From Escherichia ruysiae (lineage in GTDB: Bacteria; Pseudomonadota; Gammaproteobacteria; Enterobacterales; Enterobacteriaceae), in the NCBI RefSeq assembly GCF_031323975.1, contig NZ_JAVIWS010000001.1:1302001-1366000 (forward strand): DNA of 64,000 nucleotides, read 5' to 3'. Made by a program: the position numbers and the translations under genes. The notes below the pieces were generated by a model. It had not been told where the DNA came from. It did not search any database and saw only the letters and a program-made list of their open reading frames with translations. Position 1 is the stretch's first letter. Each line of letters begins with the position of its first letter. This document shows, in pieces, positions 11,401 to 21,460 of the stretch.

Positions 11401-14400
11401 GTTTCCGGCATGTGCCCCCACATTTTTGCTTTTGCACTATCCGGGCTGGTGACGACGGTGAAAATGGTATCCATCGATGCATTTTTTGTTGGATCGGAAT
11501 AGAGCGCAGCGGTGAGTGCCGTTTTCGTGCCGTAGGTATCCGGGCGCGTAATGTTGAGTATTTTACTGCCATCGCTACCTGTCAGGGCGGCATACGCCGT
11601 AGCGGTATCATTGAGCGCCATTTCATCTGGCAGACCAGCATCAACCACCACCGATGAGACAACCCCATCGCTGCTGCCTGCCGTATGACGCTCACCTGGG
11701 CGGGTATAGCCATCACCGCGTTTCAGGGTAAACGGCATATCTGCCATCGGGTTACCAGCAGCGTCTTTTACCGTCACTTTCACCTGCAACGTCTCGCCCT
11801 TTTTCAGCTTCGCTGCGTTAAGCGAACTGTTCCACTGCGCCTGGTTCACAACTTCAAGCATGATGATACTTGCAGGCGGATTAGCGGTAGCTAAACACGT
11901 CATATACGTTGGCGTGGTATTCGCACTCTCTATACTGCCGTTATTCAACCAGACCGCCGCCAGATGCGGCACTTTATCGACAGGTGTGCTGCTCCAGTAC
12001 TCTTCACGCTGGGTTGGCCAACCGTGAACCGTCTGGATAGTATTATTGTCGTTGGCGGCATAAAGCATATTTAGCTGTTCTTTGCGCGGCACTTTATTGA
12101 CTCCGCAACCGCCCGCCGCCGTATTTTCAATATCCGCCTGCGCCACGCGTACCCAGGTTTCGTTATTTTCAGCCAGTTGACTGGTTTCACCACTGACTTC
12201 ATTAATCAGTTTTGGGCGTTCAAAGGTTAGCGACCCAACGGTGATGGTGTTATCCATGTGACCCCACATTTTCGCACCGGTCACATCCGGGCTGGTGGGA
12301 ACGGTAAAGATCACGTAGTAGTTGATTGTGTTCGGCAGCACGGAATTGGTCGGTGTGACGATAAGTTTGGTTCTTAAACCTACCCCCTGCGGCTGCTCGA
12401 TAACGACGGTCGCCATGCCCTGCGCGTCCGTGGTGCCAGAGTAGACCATCGAAGGCTGTGAGGTGCCATATTGCGTGCCGTTCAGGGTTATCGCACCATT
12501 GCTGGGATCGCTATAGTCGGTTGCCTTTCCTTCTCTATCAAGGCTGATATCTTTCGTGATAGTAAAGTCAGCATAAGGGATGGGCGCATTATTTTGACCA
12601 TTGACTGTACGCACCGTCATGGTGATTTTTTCGCCAACTTTTGCTCTTGCCTGTTTAGAGGTGGGTGAAACATCTTTATCGGTTTCCACCACCACCCGCG
12701 CAATCAGTTCGTTGGCAGAACAGGAGAGATAGTTGGGTTTAAAACCGGAATAGGTATCCACTCCCCCCGTTCCCAGGTCTACAGACGAATGCAATTCGGC
12801 TTGCTGGGCGGCGGTAAGATAATCATAGTTTGCCGTCGGCCAGCCATGTTCAGTGCCTATCGTATTTCCCTGATGACCCGCAAATAAAATCTCCAGAGAA
12901 CTTTGCGGGGGAATATGCCCCACACCGCATTCCGCCTGCATACTGGTATTCTGGTCAAACAATGCCCAGTCTTCATTATTTTCACGCATCATCCCTACTT
13001 CATGCGTCGTTTCATCCGCCAGGCGTGGGCGTTTATAGAGATTCCCCTCCGCCATAATCCCACTGCCCATATGGCCCCACATGCGGGCATATTCGCTGTC
13101 CGGGCTGGTGACCACGGTGAAGATGACGTCTTTGGCATCCGATGCGTTATAGTTACTACGCATCGCCGCCGTGATGTGTGTTTTCACACCAACGCCGTCT
13201 GGCTGACTTAACGTCAGCGTGGCCTGGCCATTAGCGTCAGTAATCCCTTCGTAATTATGCGCATCTACCTGTTGTAGGTTGGTGCCACCACTGATTTGAA
13301 CCGGGTGCGTCTCCCAGGTGGGATTGGATTGATTTTTACGGTTAACGCCGTCGTCCAGATGCAAAGAGAAATAGTAATACGCTAACGGCTGATCGTTATT
13401 TTTGTTGTCAGTAATAGTCAGACGCATGATGGCGTCTTCCCCAACCTTCGCTTTCATCGCCTGCGCCGTATCATTAAAACTCGCGGGCGTGAGAACAATT
13501 TTCGGTTCGACGTCCGGAGCTTCTTTATCGACACAACTGACCAGGAATTTCGTCGCATCTGGTTTTTGCGCCTCGCCACGGTTAGAAACGTCAGCCGCGT
13601 GGTGCATTCCACTTGCCCCCGCCAGCGAAGACCAGTAATAGTTTCCCTGCATTGGCCATCCCGCCACTTCCTGAATCGAGGTGGGAATGACTGTTGCCAA
13701 CGCGCCGAACTGACGCATACCCGGCAAAATGTCACAGTGGTTATCAGCCCCACTCCAGACAAACGTGGACCAGGTTTCATTGTGATCGTCTGCGGTGCCA
13801 TCCTCATTGCTGACTTCCGCCGCCAGTTTTGGTCGGCTGAAGGTGTACTGCTGCGCTTTCAGCGTATCCGGCATGTGACCCCACATACTGGCGACCGCAA
13901 CGTCCGGGCTGGTCAGAACAGTAAAAATCACTGCCGTTTCGCTGGTTTGTGTAATGCCTGGCAGACTGACAACCAGCGGAGTTTTTACGCCTGGTCCGGC
14001 AGGCTGCGTGACGGTGACGGTCGCGGTGCCGTTGGCATCGGTTGTGCCGTGATACTCTGTTGTGGTCGTGGTAAGTTCCGTGCTATCGATGCTCACCGGG
14101 CCGGTGTTATTGACAACATCCTGGCGATTCCTTGCGTCTTTCCGTTTGATAACAAAGGGAAGATTTCCTGTTGGGTTACCCTCGCAGTTTTTGGTGGTCA
14201 CCGTTAAGGTTATCGTACTGCCGACGGTGGTTTTCGCTGCCTTTAGCGTATCGTCATAACCGCTGACGCTTGCACTCACTAAATCACCCTGGGCTGCGGC
14301 AATATTGAGCGTCACCTGCTTTTCGTTCAACAACACCGCCCCCTGATTTGGCACGCCGGTCAGGGTAAAAAGATTCAACGTCGGAAGCGTTTCTTTAGGG

Positions 14401-14876
14401 TCAAACTGTGGAATGACTACCAGCTTATGCCCCGCCAGGTTTTGCGCGCAGAAGGAGCGATCGGCGCGAGGCTGCGGATCGAGCGGCACATCAGACGTGG
14501 CAGCCTCCGCCCATACCAGCGAAACGTCAGGTAGCGTTTGGTTTTGCCAGCGCAGCAGCGGCGGAGTGCTGAACATGTCACCTTCGGTATCGCCCGGGTT
14601 AATTAAAATCATACTGGTTGCGCTGGCATCCACGCTGAAGTTCCCCGGCGTGGCCGTACTGGCGACATTATGCTCTTTGGCGGGATCAAGCTGGACACTG
14701 CCCTGATAAACGGGCACGCTGGCGCTGTCTGCTATGGGAGGGGTGCCATTTATGGCATCCGTTGAAACGGCGGTATGTTGCCACTGGCTCCCTTTCAATG
14801 CTGCTACTGCTGGCGTAGCCAGAGTAAGCATTAAACATGCCATCACCATTTTTACGCGTTTCAATTTCCCGTCCAT
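8427..14876 (-). CDS. ratA: RatA-like giant repetitive exported protein
   Basis: A 2149-residue protein with a signal peptide (cleavage near ATPAVA-A, residue 25). A unique N-terminal region of about 200 residues is followed by seven tandem modules of about 270-290 residues. Each module has an Ig-like (Big/invasin-type) half ending in IFTVxTSP. The second half begins WGHMxxT, continues FxRPxL, NExW and GWP, and carries two cysteines, one near GGCG and one near YLTC. These match, as I recall, the Salmonella repeat families DUF823/DUF824 described for RatA. The TSP landmarks fall near residues 317, 585, 856, 1138, 1428, 1721 and 2008. The last module is divergent, with extra cysteines at the C-terminus. 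There is no transmembrane anchor, LPXTG motif or beta-barrel. It lies downstream of sinH and sinI on the same strand. The role is presumably in adhesion or colonisation; mechanism unknown. Confidence 0.88.
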   Translation of the reverse strand: MDGKLKRVKMVMACLMLTLATPAVAALKGSQWQHTAVSTDAINGTPPIADSASVPVYQGSVQLDPAKEHNVASTATPGNFSVDASATSMILINPGDTEGDMFSTPPLLRWQNQTLPDVSLVWAEAATSDVPLDPQPRADRSFCAQNLAGHKLVVIPQFDPKETLPTLNLFTLTGVPNQGAVLLNEKQVTLNIAAAQGDLVSASVSGYDDTLKAAKTTVGSTITLTVTTKNCEGNPTGNLPFVIKRKDARNRQDVVNNTGPVSIDSTELTTTTTEYHGTTDANGTATVTVTQPAGPGVKTPLVVSLPGITQTSETAVIFTVLTSPDVAVASMWGHMPDTLKAQQYTFSRPKLAAEVSNEDGTADDHNETWSTFVWSGADNHCDILPGMRQFGALATVIPTSIQEVAGWPMQGNYYWSSLAGASGMHHAADVSNRGEAQKPDATKFLVSCVDKEAPDVEPKIVLTPASFNDTAQAMKAKVGEDAIMRLTITDNKNNDQPLAYYYFSLHLDDGVNRKNQSNPTWETHPVQISGGTNLQQVDAHNYEGITDANGQATLTLSQPDGVGVKTHITAAMRSNYNASDAKDVIFTVVTSPDSEYARMWGHMGSGIMAEGNLYKRPRLADETTHEVGMMRENNEDWALFDQNTSMQAECGVGHIPPQSSLEILFAGHQGNTIGTEHGWPTANYDYLTAAQQAELHSSVDLGTGGVDTYSGFKPNYLSCSANELIARVVVETDKDVSPTSKQARAKVGEKITMTVRTVNGQNNAPIPYADFTITKDISLDREGKATDYSDPSNGAITLNGTQYGTSQPSMVYSGTTDAQGMATVVIEQPQGVGLRTKLIVTPTNSVLPNTINYYVIFTVPTSPDVTGAKMWGHMDNTITVGSLTFERPKLINEVSGETSQLAENNETWVRVAQADIENTAAGGCGVNKVPRKEQLNMLYAANDNNTIQTVHGWPTQREEYWSSTPVDKVPHLAAVWLNNGSIESANTTPTYMTCLATANPPASIIMLEVVNQAQWNSSLNAAKLKKGETLQVKVTVKDAAGNPMADMPFTLKRGDGYTRPGERHTAGSSDGVVSSVVVDAGLPDEMALNDTATAYAALTGSDGSKILNITRPDTYGTKTALTAALYSDPTKNASMDTIFTVVTSPDSAKAKMWGHMPETLTAGGLTFKRPILFSELTGSPGNKRKGPEEDNEIWALFTEAQAAKNSNGGCGTDYVPSMNSLVALSGAWHGHSVDGWPILKPYDSSTPDQNSIDDRKYKGVQLNGGTSSSLAATDNGYLTCQTTANPSVSTIELRSAQAAKYDGNDAVKVRTDYNKVGDQITMVVTTRDAQGNPLGYVPFTLNHGITLPRNPNSISMDNQSRLLHVGDSYSNSSDYLDDGNKYYSVTGADGSTTFTLYQPNNGKGTRIPLTAEIDDGSAITSNTLSAIFTAITSPDTPKANFWGHMPETLTAHNGKVFKRPLLKVEAGSSNGLIVNNENWQRLTIANALSGMQGGCKDKLPSINDLQSLYEAYPSGTIETAQGWPLDKSTLPRPYFWSRSVVTSPGTAKISYQYINLKSGTTGQAASDATDLNFQTCLESAESVGKITLTTAVENWDSSLLAGKAHKGSPLPLTITVTRPDGSPAAFESVGILRAASYNRAGTSLSETVTTDDLVADTFNPAQTIQSASMNGRSNTSYLVIQTDAQGKATLNLHQDSSTGLRTPITASALGSSPMLTDSLDAIFTVLTSPDVSVANMWGHMAETVTAADGTVFVRPKIKAELTNTSGVHVKDLNSESWLVPTVQERERSGTAACEAARWPTNEQLISLYNRHPNGTLMADTGWPVESSGYAWWAVDSTCDTSGANRCATVDLYNGQAEAASRSRALQACLLNPNVSVSTVTLTSTVFDATTQAAKVKKGESMPVTVTVKDSAGKPVPNVAFTLTRGDAVPRNPGATLYGDVAAMDDLRVQPFTGAMVTLSDSGNTLQGTTGSDGTATFMIKQDNTPGYKTPLTVTLTDNTSITATMDAIFTVVTSPNVASAYFWGHMSDTETVSGKTLHRPLLKSELPSNAVAAVTPVVNNEIWALAHTVDSSKWDLAKQCGRLGNAPEYSELQTLHSSFSALGWPSSPSFPYLSQSRSGSLYCGIIEPAGSLDCAISPATTSGFATCFQ

Positions 14877-14917
14877 GAGTGAAACCTGCCCGTTAACGTT
14901 ACTTTCTTACCTCAACC

Positions 14918-14947
14918 CACTTTGCTTAACGTTGGCTAAGCAAAGTG
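14918..14947 (-). other. Hairpin in sinI-ratA spacer (ratA-proximal)
   Basis: A perfect 11-bp stem (14918-14928 with 14937-14947) and an 8-nt loop in the ratA leader. Together with the neighbouring hairpin at 14957-14982 it makes a double stem-loop between sinI and ratA. Confidence 0.6.
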
Positions 14948-14956
14948 TGCGGAAAA

Positions 14957-14982
14957 GCACCATTCCCATACGGGAATGGTGC
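14957..14982 (-). terminator. Terminator-like hairpin after sinI
   Basis: A perfect 11-bp stem (14957-14967 with 14972-14982) and a tetraloop, followed on the minus strand by a short U-run (GCTTTTCC). It starts 9 bases past the sinI stop. It may attenuate transcription into ratA or mark the sinI transcript end. Confidence 0.6.
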
Positions 14983-14991
14983 CGGTAAAGA

Positions 14992-15957
14992 TTATTTTCT
15001 CTGGTAGTCGATAGACAAACCGTAGCCCTGAACACCGTCTGCGCCAATAGTGAGGCCGCCTTCGGAATAGTCGAAAGAGGTCTTCGCTTCGGCGTTGGTA
15101 ACCGGGATGACCAGGTCGTTGTTGTTGTGGCTCGGGTTGACAATCCCGCCGTTAGTACCCAACTGCAAACTGGTGCCTGTAAAGCGCCAGCGGTAGTTGT
15201 ACTGGTTGGTAACTTCTTCACCCGTATCATAGGTTCCATTGCTGTTTCCATCTTTCCACAGCATGACCTGGTAGGTGGTATTGGTTTTGAGTTTGGTTGC
15301 TTTGCCCAGCAGGTTGGTATTAACGCCCTGTTCATGAATGACCACTTTAACCGCATCATCAAATACCGGACCTTCAGGAATATCATCGCTATCAGAACCA
15401 CCACCAGCATTTGTCGAGAGGTCAAGCATCACCAACTGTTCTGCGACGTTAGGGTCACCGGTTGTGGTGGTTGGTGTGATCTTCAAGCCGATGTATCGAT
15501 CCGCATCTGCTGCAGCGATGGTGTAAGTGTCACTGCCAACTGTACCAATCTCTCTTGGGTCACCACCCGCTTGATCTTTGTAGCTCATCCATTGCAGCGT
15601 GGCTTTTGTCGCTGTGTTGTTGTCATCAAGATCGCCCTGGGTATCACCAATGGCCCAGTTTGCCGTTAACTTATCGCCAACATGAAATTGCTTTTCGCCA
15701 TCCGTTGAAGCAGTTCGCGCACCGCGATCAATAGTAATAGTCACATGAGATTTATCAGCATCGCTCGTTTCTGTCGCGCTACGAGTTATCCACGGCACTG
15801 TACCCTGAATCGTTCCGGTTGATTGCGTCTCTGATTGCCACTGACCAGCTCTTAGATTACCCTGCCCTTCTGCCATGGCTGCTGGCACTGCGCAGTACCC
15901 TGCTAAAGCCAGCGCCAGCGCAACTTTGGTCATCGGTCGCTTTAAATAATGTTTCAT
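14992..15957 (-). CDS. sinI: SinI-like exported protein
   Basis: A 321-residue protein with a signal peptide (hydrophobic core VALALALAG, cleavage near AAMA-E at residue 29). Residues about 35-180 resemble the N-terminus of RatA: AGQWQ...STGTIQGT against KGSQWQ...STDAINGT, and GDTQGDL...LQW against GDTEGDM...LRW. Residues about 215-321 resemble the C-terminus of SinH (VMLWKDGNSNGTYD, YNYRWRFTG, LVIPVTNAEA, DGVQGYGL). A good Shine-Dalgarno (AAGGAGAG) precedes the ATG. It lies 55 bp downstream of sinH, so it is probably in the same operon. Named by position and similarity to Salmonella sinI (sivI); function not established. Confidence 0.85.
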   Translation of the reverse strand: MKHYLKRPMTKVALALALAGYCAVPAAMAEGQGNLRAGQWQSETQSTGTIQGTVPWITRSATETSDADKSHVTITIDRGARTASTDGEKQFHVGDKLTANWAIGDTQGDLDDNNTATKATLQWMSYKDQAGGDPREIGTVGSDTYTIAAADADRYIGLKITPTTTTGDPNVAEQLVMLDLSTNAGGGSDSDDIPEGPVFDDAVKVVIHEQGVNTNLLGKATKLKTNTTYQVMLWKDGNSNGTYDTGEEVTNQYNYRWRFTGTSLQLGTNGGIVNPSHNNNDLVIPVTNAEAKTSFDYSEGGLTIGADGVQGYGLSIDYQRK

Positions 15958-15988
15958 TCAACTCTCTCCTTGATTAATATCCAGTGAC

Positions 15989-16002
15989 TGGCCGATCGGC
16001 CA
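15989..16002. repeat. Perfect 14-bp palindrome in the sinH-sinI spacer
   Basis: TGGCCGATCGGCCA lies in the 55-bp gap between the sinH stop and the sinI start. It may be a weak hairpin or a protein site; I cannot assign it. Confidence 0.5.
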
Positions 16003-16012
16003 TTACGCCGAT

Positions 16013-18193
16013 CTAGTGCTTGCTGTAAACCACACGTAATCCATACCCTTGCACGCCATCTTGTTTTTGGGCACCAAATTTCTGCACGGCTTCTTCGTTA
16101 GTGGCAGGGATGACAATATCTTCATTGCTGGTATTTGTTTGGGCGCCGGTGTAGCCGTTAACGCTTTGCCCGGTAAATTCCCACTGGTAGTCGTATTGCG
16201 TCATTTCCTCTTCCGTCAGTTTTTCCGACTGCTGGAAAACGCCATCTTTGTTGGCATCGCGCCACAAAACAAAGCGGTAGGCGTTATCCACAGGCAAATG
16301 CTCTTTCTCATTGTCGATAAGATTGACGGGATTAGTCGCAGATACACGGTAGATAAACGCATTAACATCATTCCCTCCCGCACCAAGGAATGTCACATCC
16401 ACATAGTTGCTGTCGTCATACGGAGCAGCTTTTGCTTTCCAACGGAAAGTGCCGGGTAACGTACTGGAGAGTGTGACAGTTCCTTTTTCTTTATCTTGTT
16501 TGGCGATAAAGACGCAGGGATTCTCGGTTGAACAGGGTTTATTGGTGAGCGTGACTTTTTTATCCTGCGCATCGTAAAGCTGCGGGGAAAGGTTATCTTC
16601 TGGCAGTGTATTGCCGTTGCGGTCAGTGTCATCACCGAAGCTGTCAGTGACGTCGAGATCCATCACCACGCCATCAACGCCGTCTGCCTGGGCGCTGGCT
16701 TCGTGGCTGTGATTGTTCTCTTCAGGTACATCCGCAATATTGTTGACGATCAGCTCAATTTTACGGTCTTGCTGCACGGTGATTTCCACCACACCGGAAT
16801 TCTGCCGATTACCCTTTTCATCCTCCAGCGCCAACCGTACCCGCCAGGTATTCAGCTTTTCCTGCTCTGCTTTATCGGAACTGTACTGCCAGGCGGGCAG
16901 CACCAGATTCCAGTGGTTGTTGTTACCTTCAGTGATGGTATTCGCTTTAACAACAGGCATGACCAGCGTGCGGGCAGCGTTATTTTTCGCCTGCCACGAG
17001 GCGGAAATAATTTTGTAATGATGGTTGATCAGCGCGTTGATGGTCCATTTACATTTTTCCAGTCCAACCGCTTCTTCTGGCGTGTCTTTAATCACACATT
17101 CCGGGTGCTCATTGGTGGCGTCCGCTTTAAGCCACAAGGTGACATCAAGTGGGTCTTTTTCTTTGTATTCCAGCACGATAAAGTTATTACGTTCGACGAA
17201 GTCATGGCGGCTCCCCATCAGCGAGTGAGCGACTTTGACGTTATCGCTATTCAGTTGATCTTTTAGCGGAACACCGAACTGATAATTAATCGTGGCGTTA
17301 ACACTAAGATCACTGTTATCTCCAGTGCCTGCTTTATAGTCCGCCCCGACTGTCAATAACGGAACTGGTTGATAGTTCATGCCGAGCGTCACTGCATAGG
17401 GATCTTTTTCTAAATTATCGGTGCCGAACAACGCAACTTCGTCACCATAATATTGCTCGAAAACAACTTTGCCCCCCAACTGTGGATAAGAAGGTAGCCA
17501 GGCTTCCGCACGAACATCCCAACCACGCGCAGGTCGTTCTAAATAGAAGTCGAAATCTTTTGAATCTTTCCAGTCAGAAAGTGGATGATAATAGTTACCA
17601 GAAAGTTTTAAATAATCCGTCCAGGCTTCAGTCCCTAACCCTAAACGGCGATGTCCACGAGTGAAATCATAATCATAAAATATATTTCCACCCAATAACC
17701 ATTTATCTAAATTATGTCTAACGCCGAAGCCAATATTACCTATCGTGCGTTCCTCTTTACGTTGAGCGGATAACTGGCTGAAATAAACACTTTTTTGAGA
17801 ATCATATAAAGGAACAAAATAGTCGATTGAACTGCCGTCCAGCGAGCCATCCTGACCGATAGAAAGATTCGAACGGACTTTACCGTATGGAGAAAGCGCA
17901 CCTTCGATATAAGACTGTGCAGATGAGGTGATTTGCCCTTGCAGATAGCTTCTTGCTTGAGATTCCAGAGCTTCTGGGGTCAGGTTCTCAAATCCCTGCT
18001 GGGCGGATTCGGCGACGTAATTGACACCTCGCTCTTTCAAGGATTTACCTTTATTATTTTGTTCTTCTTGTAAGGCAGCTTCGCTTCCCAAATCCGGTAA
18101 TGAAGAGTCACTTTGCTTAACATTTATCTCTGGTGTCGCATAAGCAGCACCAGAGATAAAAATTAGCATAAAATAGCGTATCCATCGCAACAT
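16013..18193 (-). CDS. sinH: SinH intimin/invasin-family inverse autotransporter
   Basis: A 726-residue outer-membrane adhesin of the inverse-autotransporter (type Ve) family. The signal peptide is at about residues 1-19. A periplasmic linker runs to about 95 without a visible LysM domain. The 12-stranded beta-domain spans about 100-340 (YGKVRSNLSI, DYFVPLYDS, NIFYDYDFTRGHRRLGLG, YLKLSGNYYHPLSDW, VRAEAWLPSYPQLGG, YAVTLGMNYQPVPLLTVGADY), the clear intimin signature. A surface-exposed passenger of Ig-like segments follows, ending in a domain shared with SinI at about 625-726. Short cysteine pairs (ECVIKDT...EKCKW and PCSTENPC) could form surface disulfides. First gene of the sinH-sinI-ratA block; reported as sinH (sivH) in Salmonella CS54 and in pathogenic E. 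coli. Confidence 0.92.
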   Translation of the reverse strand: MLRWIRYFMLIFISGAAYATPEINVKQSDSSLPDLGSEAALQEEQNNKGKSLKERGVNYVAESAQQGFENLTPEALESQARSYLQGQITSSAQSYIEGALSPYGKVRSNLSIGQDGSLDGSSIDYFVPLYDSQKSVYFSQLSAQRKEERTIGNIGFGVRHNLDKWLLGGNIFYDYDFTRGHRRLGLGTEAWTDYLKLSGNYYHPLSDWKDSKDFDFYLERPARGWDVRAEAWLPSYPQLGGKVVFEQYYGDEVALFGTDNLEKDPYAVTLGMNYQPVPLLTVGADYKAGTGDNSDLSVNATINYQFGVPLKDQLNSDNVKVAHSLMGSRHDFVERNNFIVLEYKEKDPLDVTLWLKADATNEHPECVIKDTPEEAVGLEKCKWTINALINHHYKIISASWQAKNNAARTLVMPVVKANTITEGNNNHWNLVLPAWQYSSDKAEQEKLNTWRVRLALEDEKGNRQNSGVVEITVQQDRKIELIVNNIADVPEENNHSHEASAQADGVDGVVMDLDVTDSFGDDTDRNGNTLPEDNLSPQLYDAQDKKVTLTNKPCSTENPCVFIAKQDKEKGTVTLSSTLPGTFRWKAKAAPYDDSNYVDVTFLGAGGNDVNAFIYRVSATNPVNLIDNEKEHLPVDNAYRFVLWRDANKDGVFQQSEKLTEEEMTQYDYQWEFTGQSVNGYTGAQTNTSNEDIVIPATNEEAVQKFGAQKQDGVQGYGLRVVYSKH

Positions 18194-18366
18194 GCCTTTT
18201 CCCTGTAACGATTTTATAATCTGAAATCAGCTTCGGCATTGTATTCCAGATAGTTCAGATATTACACACCAGAAATGCTAAATATATTCTTAAAGTTATA
18301 ACAATGGGAGTTTGTTCACTCTAATTACGTGTTAAGCTAATAGAAATTAGCTCATTATATTTATAC

Positions 18367-18398
18367 CGGGAATATATAAAAGAAAACATATATTCCCG
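18367..18398 (-). terminator. Hairpin downstream of yfgJ
   Basis: An 11-bp perfect stem (18367-18377 with 18388-18398) and a 10-nt A-rich loop, five bases past the yfgJ stop. The A/T-rich arms and the following AT-rich sequence suggest a terminator separating yfgJ from sinH. Confidence 0.55.
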
Positions 18399-18403
18399 TG
18401 ATA

Positions 18404-18619
18404 TTAAGCAGTGGTAAATTCAACGCGCTTTTTAGAAATTAAACCGTGTCCATTCTGGCAGAAATAATCCACCGCGCCACAGGCTTTTAATACCTGTAAC
18501 GGCTGATGACAGTCAGGGCAAAGCGCCTGAACAGTGAAATCTTTATCGCAAGTTGTGCAGTGAGCCGTCTCGCCATTGCGTTCGAGAGGGTTTTGGCAGA
18601 CAGGGCAGTTGAGTTCCAT
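18404..18619 (-). CDS. yfgJ: Zinc-ribbon protein YfgJ
   Basis: A 71-residue protein with three clear CxxC knuckles (CPVC, CTTC, CPDC) and a further CGAVDYFCQNGH, giving two zinc-ribbon-like sites. No catalytic domain is visible. It is downstream of der on the same strand with a 62-bp gap and may be read with it. The start is supported by a GAGGAAC ribosome site just upstream. Function unknown; the zinc ribbons are an assignment from motif spacing. Confidence 0.9.
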   Translation of the reverse strand: MELNCPVCQNPLERNGETAHCTTCDKDFTVQALCPDCHQPLQVLKACGAVDYFCQNGHGLISKKRVEFTTA

Positions 18620-18681
18620 ATTTGTTCCTCGCGATTGGTTGGGTTTCTCTTCCTGGATGGCAAGAGAAACCCAATAAGTAA

Positions 18682-20154
18682 TTACTTACTTTTCTTAATG
18701 TGCTTCATCAGACGCTTACGTTTACGCATCTGGGTCGGCGTCAGAGTGTTACGCTTGTTCGCATACGGGTTTTCCCCTTCCTTGAACTGAATACGAATCG
18801 GCGTACCCATCACGTCCAGAGATTTGCGGAAGTAGTTCATCAGGTAACGTTTGTACGAGTCAGGCAGGTCTTTCACCTGGTTGCCGTGAATCACCACAAT
18901 CGGCGGGTTGTAACCACCGGCGTGGGCATATTTCAGTTTCACACGACGCCCGCGAACCAGCGGCGGCTGGTGATCTTCAACAGCCATGGTCATGATACGC
19001 GTCAGCATAGATGTCCCCACGCGACGGGTAGAGCTGTCATATGCTTCACGTACTGATTCAAACAGGTTACCAACACCGCTACCGTGCAATGCAGAAATAA
19101 AATGCACACGGGCGAAGTCGATAAAGCCCAGACGGAAGTCCAGCGTCTCTTTCACCTGCTCCTTCACTTCCTGGCTCAGGCCGTCCCACTTGTTCACCAC
19201 AATCACAAGTGAGCGCCCACTATTGAGAATAAAGCCAAGCAGGGAGAGATCCTGATCGGAAATACCTTCGCGTGCGTCAATCACTAACATCACAACGTTG
19301 GCATCTTCAATCGCCTGCAATGTTTTGATTACCGAGAACTTCTCTACCGCATCAGTAATTTTTCCGCGTTTACGCACGCCCGCAGTATCAATGAGTACAT
19401 ACTCACGTCCGTCACGTTCCATCGGAATGTAGATACTGTCACGCGTCGTGCCTGGCATGTCGTAAACCACGACGCGCTCTTCACCCAGGATACGGTTAGT
19501 GAGTGTAGACTTACCGACGTTTGGACGACCAACAATCGCCAGTTTGATCGGCAGACTTTGCGGGTCGAAGTCGTCTTCCTCTTCTTCTTCACCGTTCTCT
19601 TCCGCTTCAAATTGCGCCCAGTATTCAGCGTCTTCGTCGACTTCCTCTTGCGGTGCGAGATCTTCCATCCACGGCAGCAGCACATGCTCAAGCAGACTCA
19701 AAACACCACGACCATGCGAAGCGGCAATTGGGTAAATTTCACCTAAACCAAGTGAATAAAAATCAACAATTGCTTGATCCGGGTCCAGTCCATCGGTTTT
19801 GTTCGCCACCAGGAAGGTTGGCTTTTCACGGGAACGCAAATGTTTGGCAATGGCTTCATCTGCAGGCATCAGACCCGCGCGCGCATCGACCATAAACAGT
19901 ACGACGTCCGCCTCTTCAATCGCCAGCAGCGATTGTTCCGCCATGCGGGTTTCTACACCGTCTTCTGTGCCATCAATCCCGCCGGTATCAATACAGATAA
20001 ACTCGCGGCCTTCAATTTCCGCACGACCGTACTTACGGTCACGAGTCAGACCCGGGAAATCCGCAACCAGCGCATCTCGGGTGCGAGTTAGACGGTTAAA
20101 TAACGTGGATTTTCCTACGTTAGGGCGCCCGACAAGCGCGACCACAGGTACCAT
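18682..20154 (-). CDS. der: Ribosome-assembly GTPase Der (EngA)
   Basis: Essential GTPase for 50S subunit maturation. The start giving [17 protein letters not shown] yields 490 residues. An upstream ATG at 20193 would add 13 residues and lacks support. Two tandem G domains are clear, with GRPNVGKST near residues 8 and 210, and NKTD and NKWD as the two G4 motifs. An acidic linker lies between them ([14 protein letters not shown] type). A KH-like C-terminal domain ends in a basic tail ([14 protein letters not shown]). It is 117 bp downstream of bamB. Confidence 0.97.
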   Translation of the reverse strand: MVPVVALVGRPNVGKSTLFNRLTRTRDALVADFPGLTRDRKYGRAEIEGREFICIDTGGIDGTEDGVETRMAEQSLLAIEEADVVLFMVDARAGLMPADEAIAKHLRSREKPTFLVANKTDGLDPDQAIVDFYSLGLGEIYPIAASHGRGVLSLLEHVLLPWMEDLAPQEEVDEDAEYWAQFEAEENGEEEEEDDFDPQSLPIKLAIVGRPNVGKSTLTNRILGEERVVVYDMPGTTRDSIYIPMERDGREYVLIDTAGVRKRGKITDAVEKFSVIKTLQAIEDANVVMLVIDAREGISDQDLSLLGFILNSGRSLVIVVNKWDGLSQEVKEQVKETLDFRLGFIDFARVHFISALHGSGVGNLFESVREAYDSSTRRVGTSMLTRIMTMAVEDHQPPLVRGRRVKLKYAHAGGYNPPIVVIHGNQVKDLPDSYKRYLMNYFRKSLDVMGTPIRIQFKEGENPYANKRNTLTPTQMRKRKRLMKHIKKSK

Positions 20155-20271
20155 GTTTAAAGCCTCATTTTTATAAATCATCAGACAACGCACGCTATTT
20201 TCGCGTCGTTGTTAAAAACAGGAAAACGGCTCCTGTCCAGGAGCCGTTTTCAAAGTGAACGACAGAGACGA

Positions 20272-21450
20272 TTAACGTGTAATGGAGTACACGGTTCCGT
20301 CTTTTGCCTGGATCAGCAGTTTGCCATCAGCGGCAACCGGGTCAGTCTGGAAACCAGAGCTATCAACTTTTTGTTGGGCAACGAAACGTCCATCTTCCAC
20401 ATTAATCCAGTGCAGATAACCTTCGCTATCACCCACCACCAGGTTGCCATTATACAACACCGGGGAAGTCAGCAGGCGGTGCAGCAGATCGCTTTGTGTC
20501 CACAGCGTCACGCCACCATCGATGGTCAACGCCATTACCCGGTCATTTTGATCAACCAGATAGATACGGTTACCGTCAACGATGAAATCATTCACCGAGC
20601 CCAGTTCGCGTTTCCACATAATCTGACCACTGCGCAAATCAAGCGCCGTCAGGTTACCATTATAGGCCAGCGCGAAAACAACACCGTTCACAACTACAGG
20701 CGTAGTATCAACATCGCTCAGACGGTCAATTTCGGTAGAACCCGTCGCCTGGGAGATACGCTGTTGCCAAATCATCTGTCCCTGCTGCATCAACACAGCA
20801 CTGACGCGACCATTATCGCCACCAACGACTGCCGCACCAAATGCGGTTGCTGGCGCAGACTCGCCACGTAGAGAGAGCGAAGGCATATCAAGGTTAACGG
20901 TCCATTTAACAGCGCCATCAGCTTCGTTCAGCGCCTGCAACTGGCCGTTGCTGGTGTGAATCAACACCAGACCATCGCTGACCACCGGGCGAGAAAGTGC
21001 TTCACCCGCTACTTTGGTTTGCCATGCCACAGTACCATCGCTGGTGTTCAGCGCGTAAACCTGCGCTTTTTCGCTGCCAATATAGACATGACCACCTGCG
21101 ACGGTCACGCCGCCGGAAAGTAATGCCGGCTCTTTAGATAACCAGCCATCTTTTTCAGCCAGGCTGACAGACCAGATTTCTTTACCGTCATCCGCATTCA
21201 TCGCCTTTACCAAACCAGCGCGATCGGCTGCATAGACAACGTTATCCGCCAGTGCCGGATGAAGATTAGAGTAGAAGTTACCAATGCCGCTACCAACGGA
21301 AGTGCTCCACGCCGTGGTCGGCGTAAACTGGTTTTCAACGGTCGGCAATGGGGACATCTTGACCACATCTTCTTCACTGTTAAACAGCGAACAGCCGCTT
21401 AAAAGGGTAACGGAAAGCACTCCTGGCAGCAGTAATTTACGCAATTGCAT
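20272..21450 (-). CDS. bamB: Outer-membrane assembly lipoprotein BamB
   Basis: Beta-propeller lipoprotein of the BAM complex, which inserts outer-membrane proteins with BamA, BamC, BamD and BamE. It has 392 residues. The lipobox LLSGC puts the acylated cysteine at residue 20, and Ser at +2 fits outer-membrane sorting. The remainder consists of PQQ-like propeller repeats, with W..D/G signatures such as DGKEIWSVSL, DGTVAWQTKV, DGAVKWTVNL and SGQIMWKREL. It follows yfgM after 10 bp, so co-transcription is likely. Confidence 0.97.
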   Translation of the reverse strand: MQLRKLLLPGVLSVTLLSGCSLFNSEEDVVKMSPLPTVENQFTPTTAWSTSVGSGIGNFYSNLHPALADNVVYAADRAGLVKAMNADDGKEIWSVSLAEKDGWLSKEPALLSGGVTVAGGHVYIGSEKAQVYALNTSDGTVAWQTKVAGEALSRPVVSDGLVLIHTSNGQLQALNEADGAVKWTVNLDMPSLSLRGESAPATAFGAAVVGGDNGRVSAVLMQQGQMIWQQRISQATGSTEIDRLSDVDTTPVVVNGVVFALAYNGNLTALDLRSGQIMWKRELGSVNDFIVDGNRIYLVDQNDRVMALTIDGGVTLWTQSDLLHRLLTSPVLYNGNLVVGDSEGYLHWINVEDGRFVAQQKVDSSGFQTDPVAADGKLLIQAKDGTVYSITR

Positions 21451-21460
21451 CGGGTCCCTC

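Noticed and set aside
8427..14876. Tandem pattern in ratA as a CRISPR or simple repeat array
   Set aside because: Period is about 805-880 bp with strong divergence and an intact reading frame; these are protein modules, not DNA repeats with spacers.
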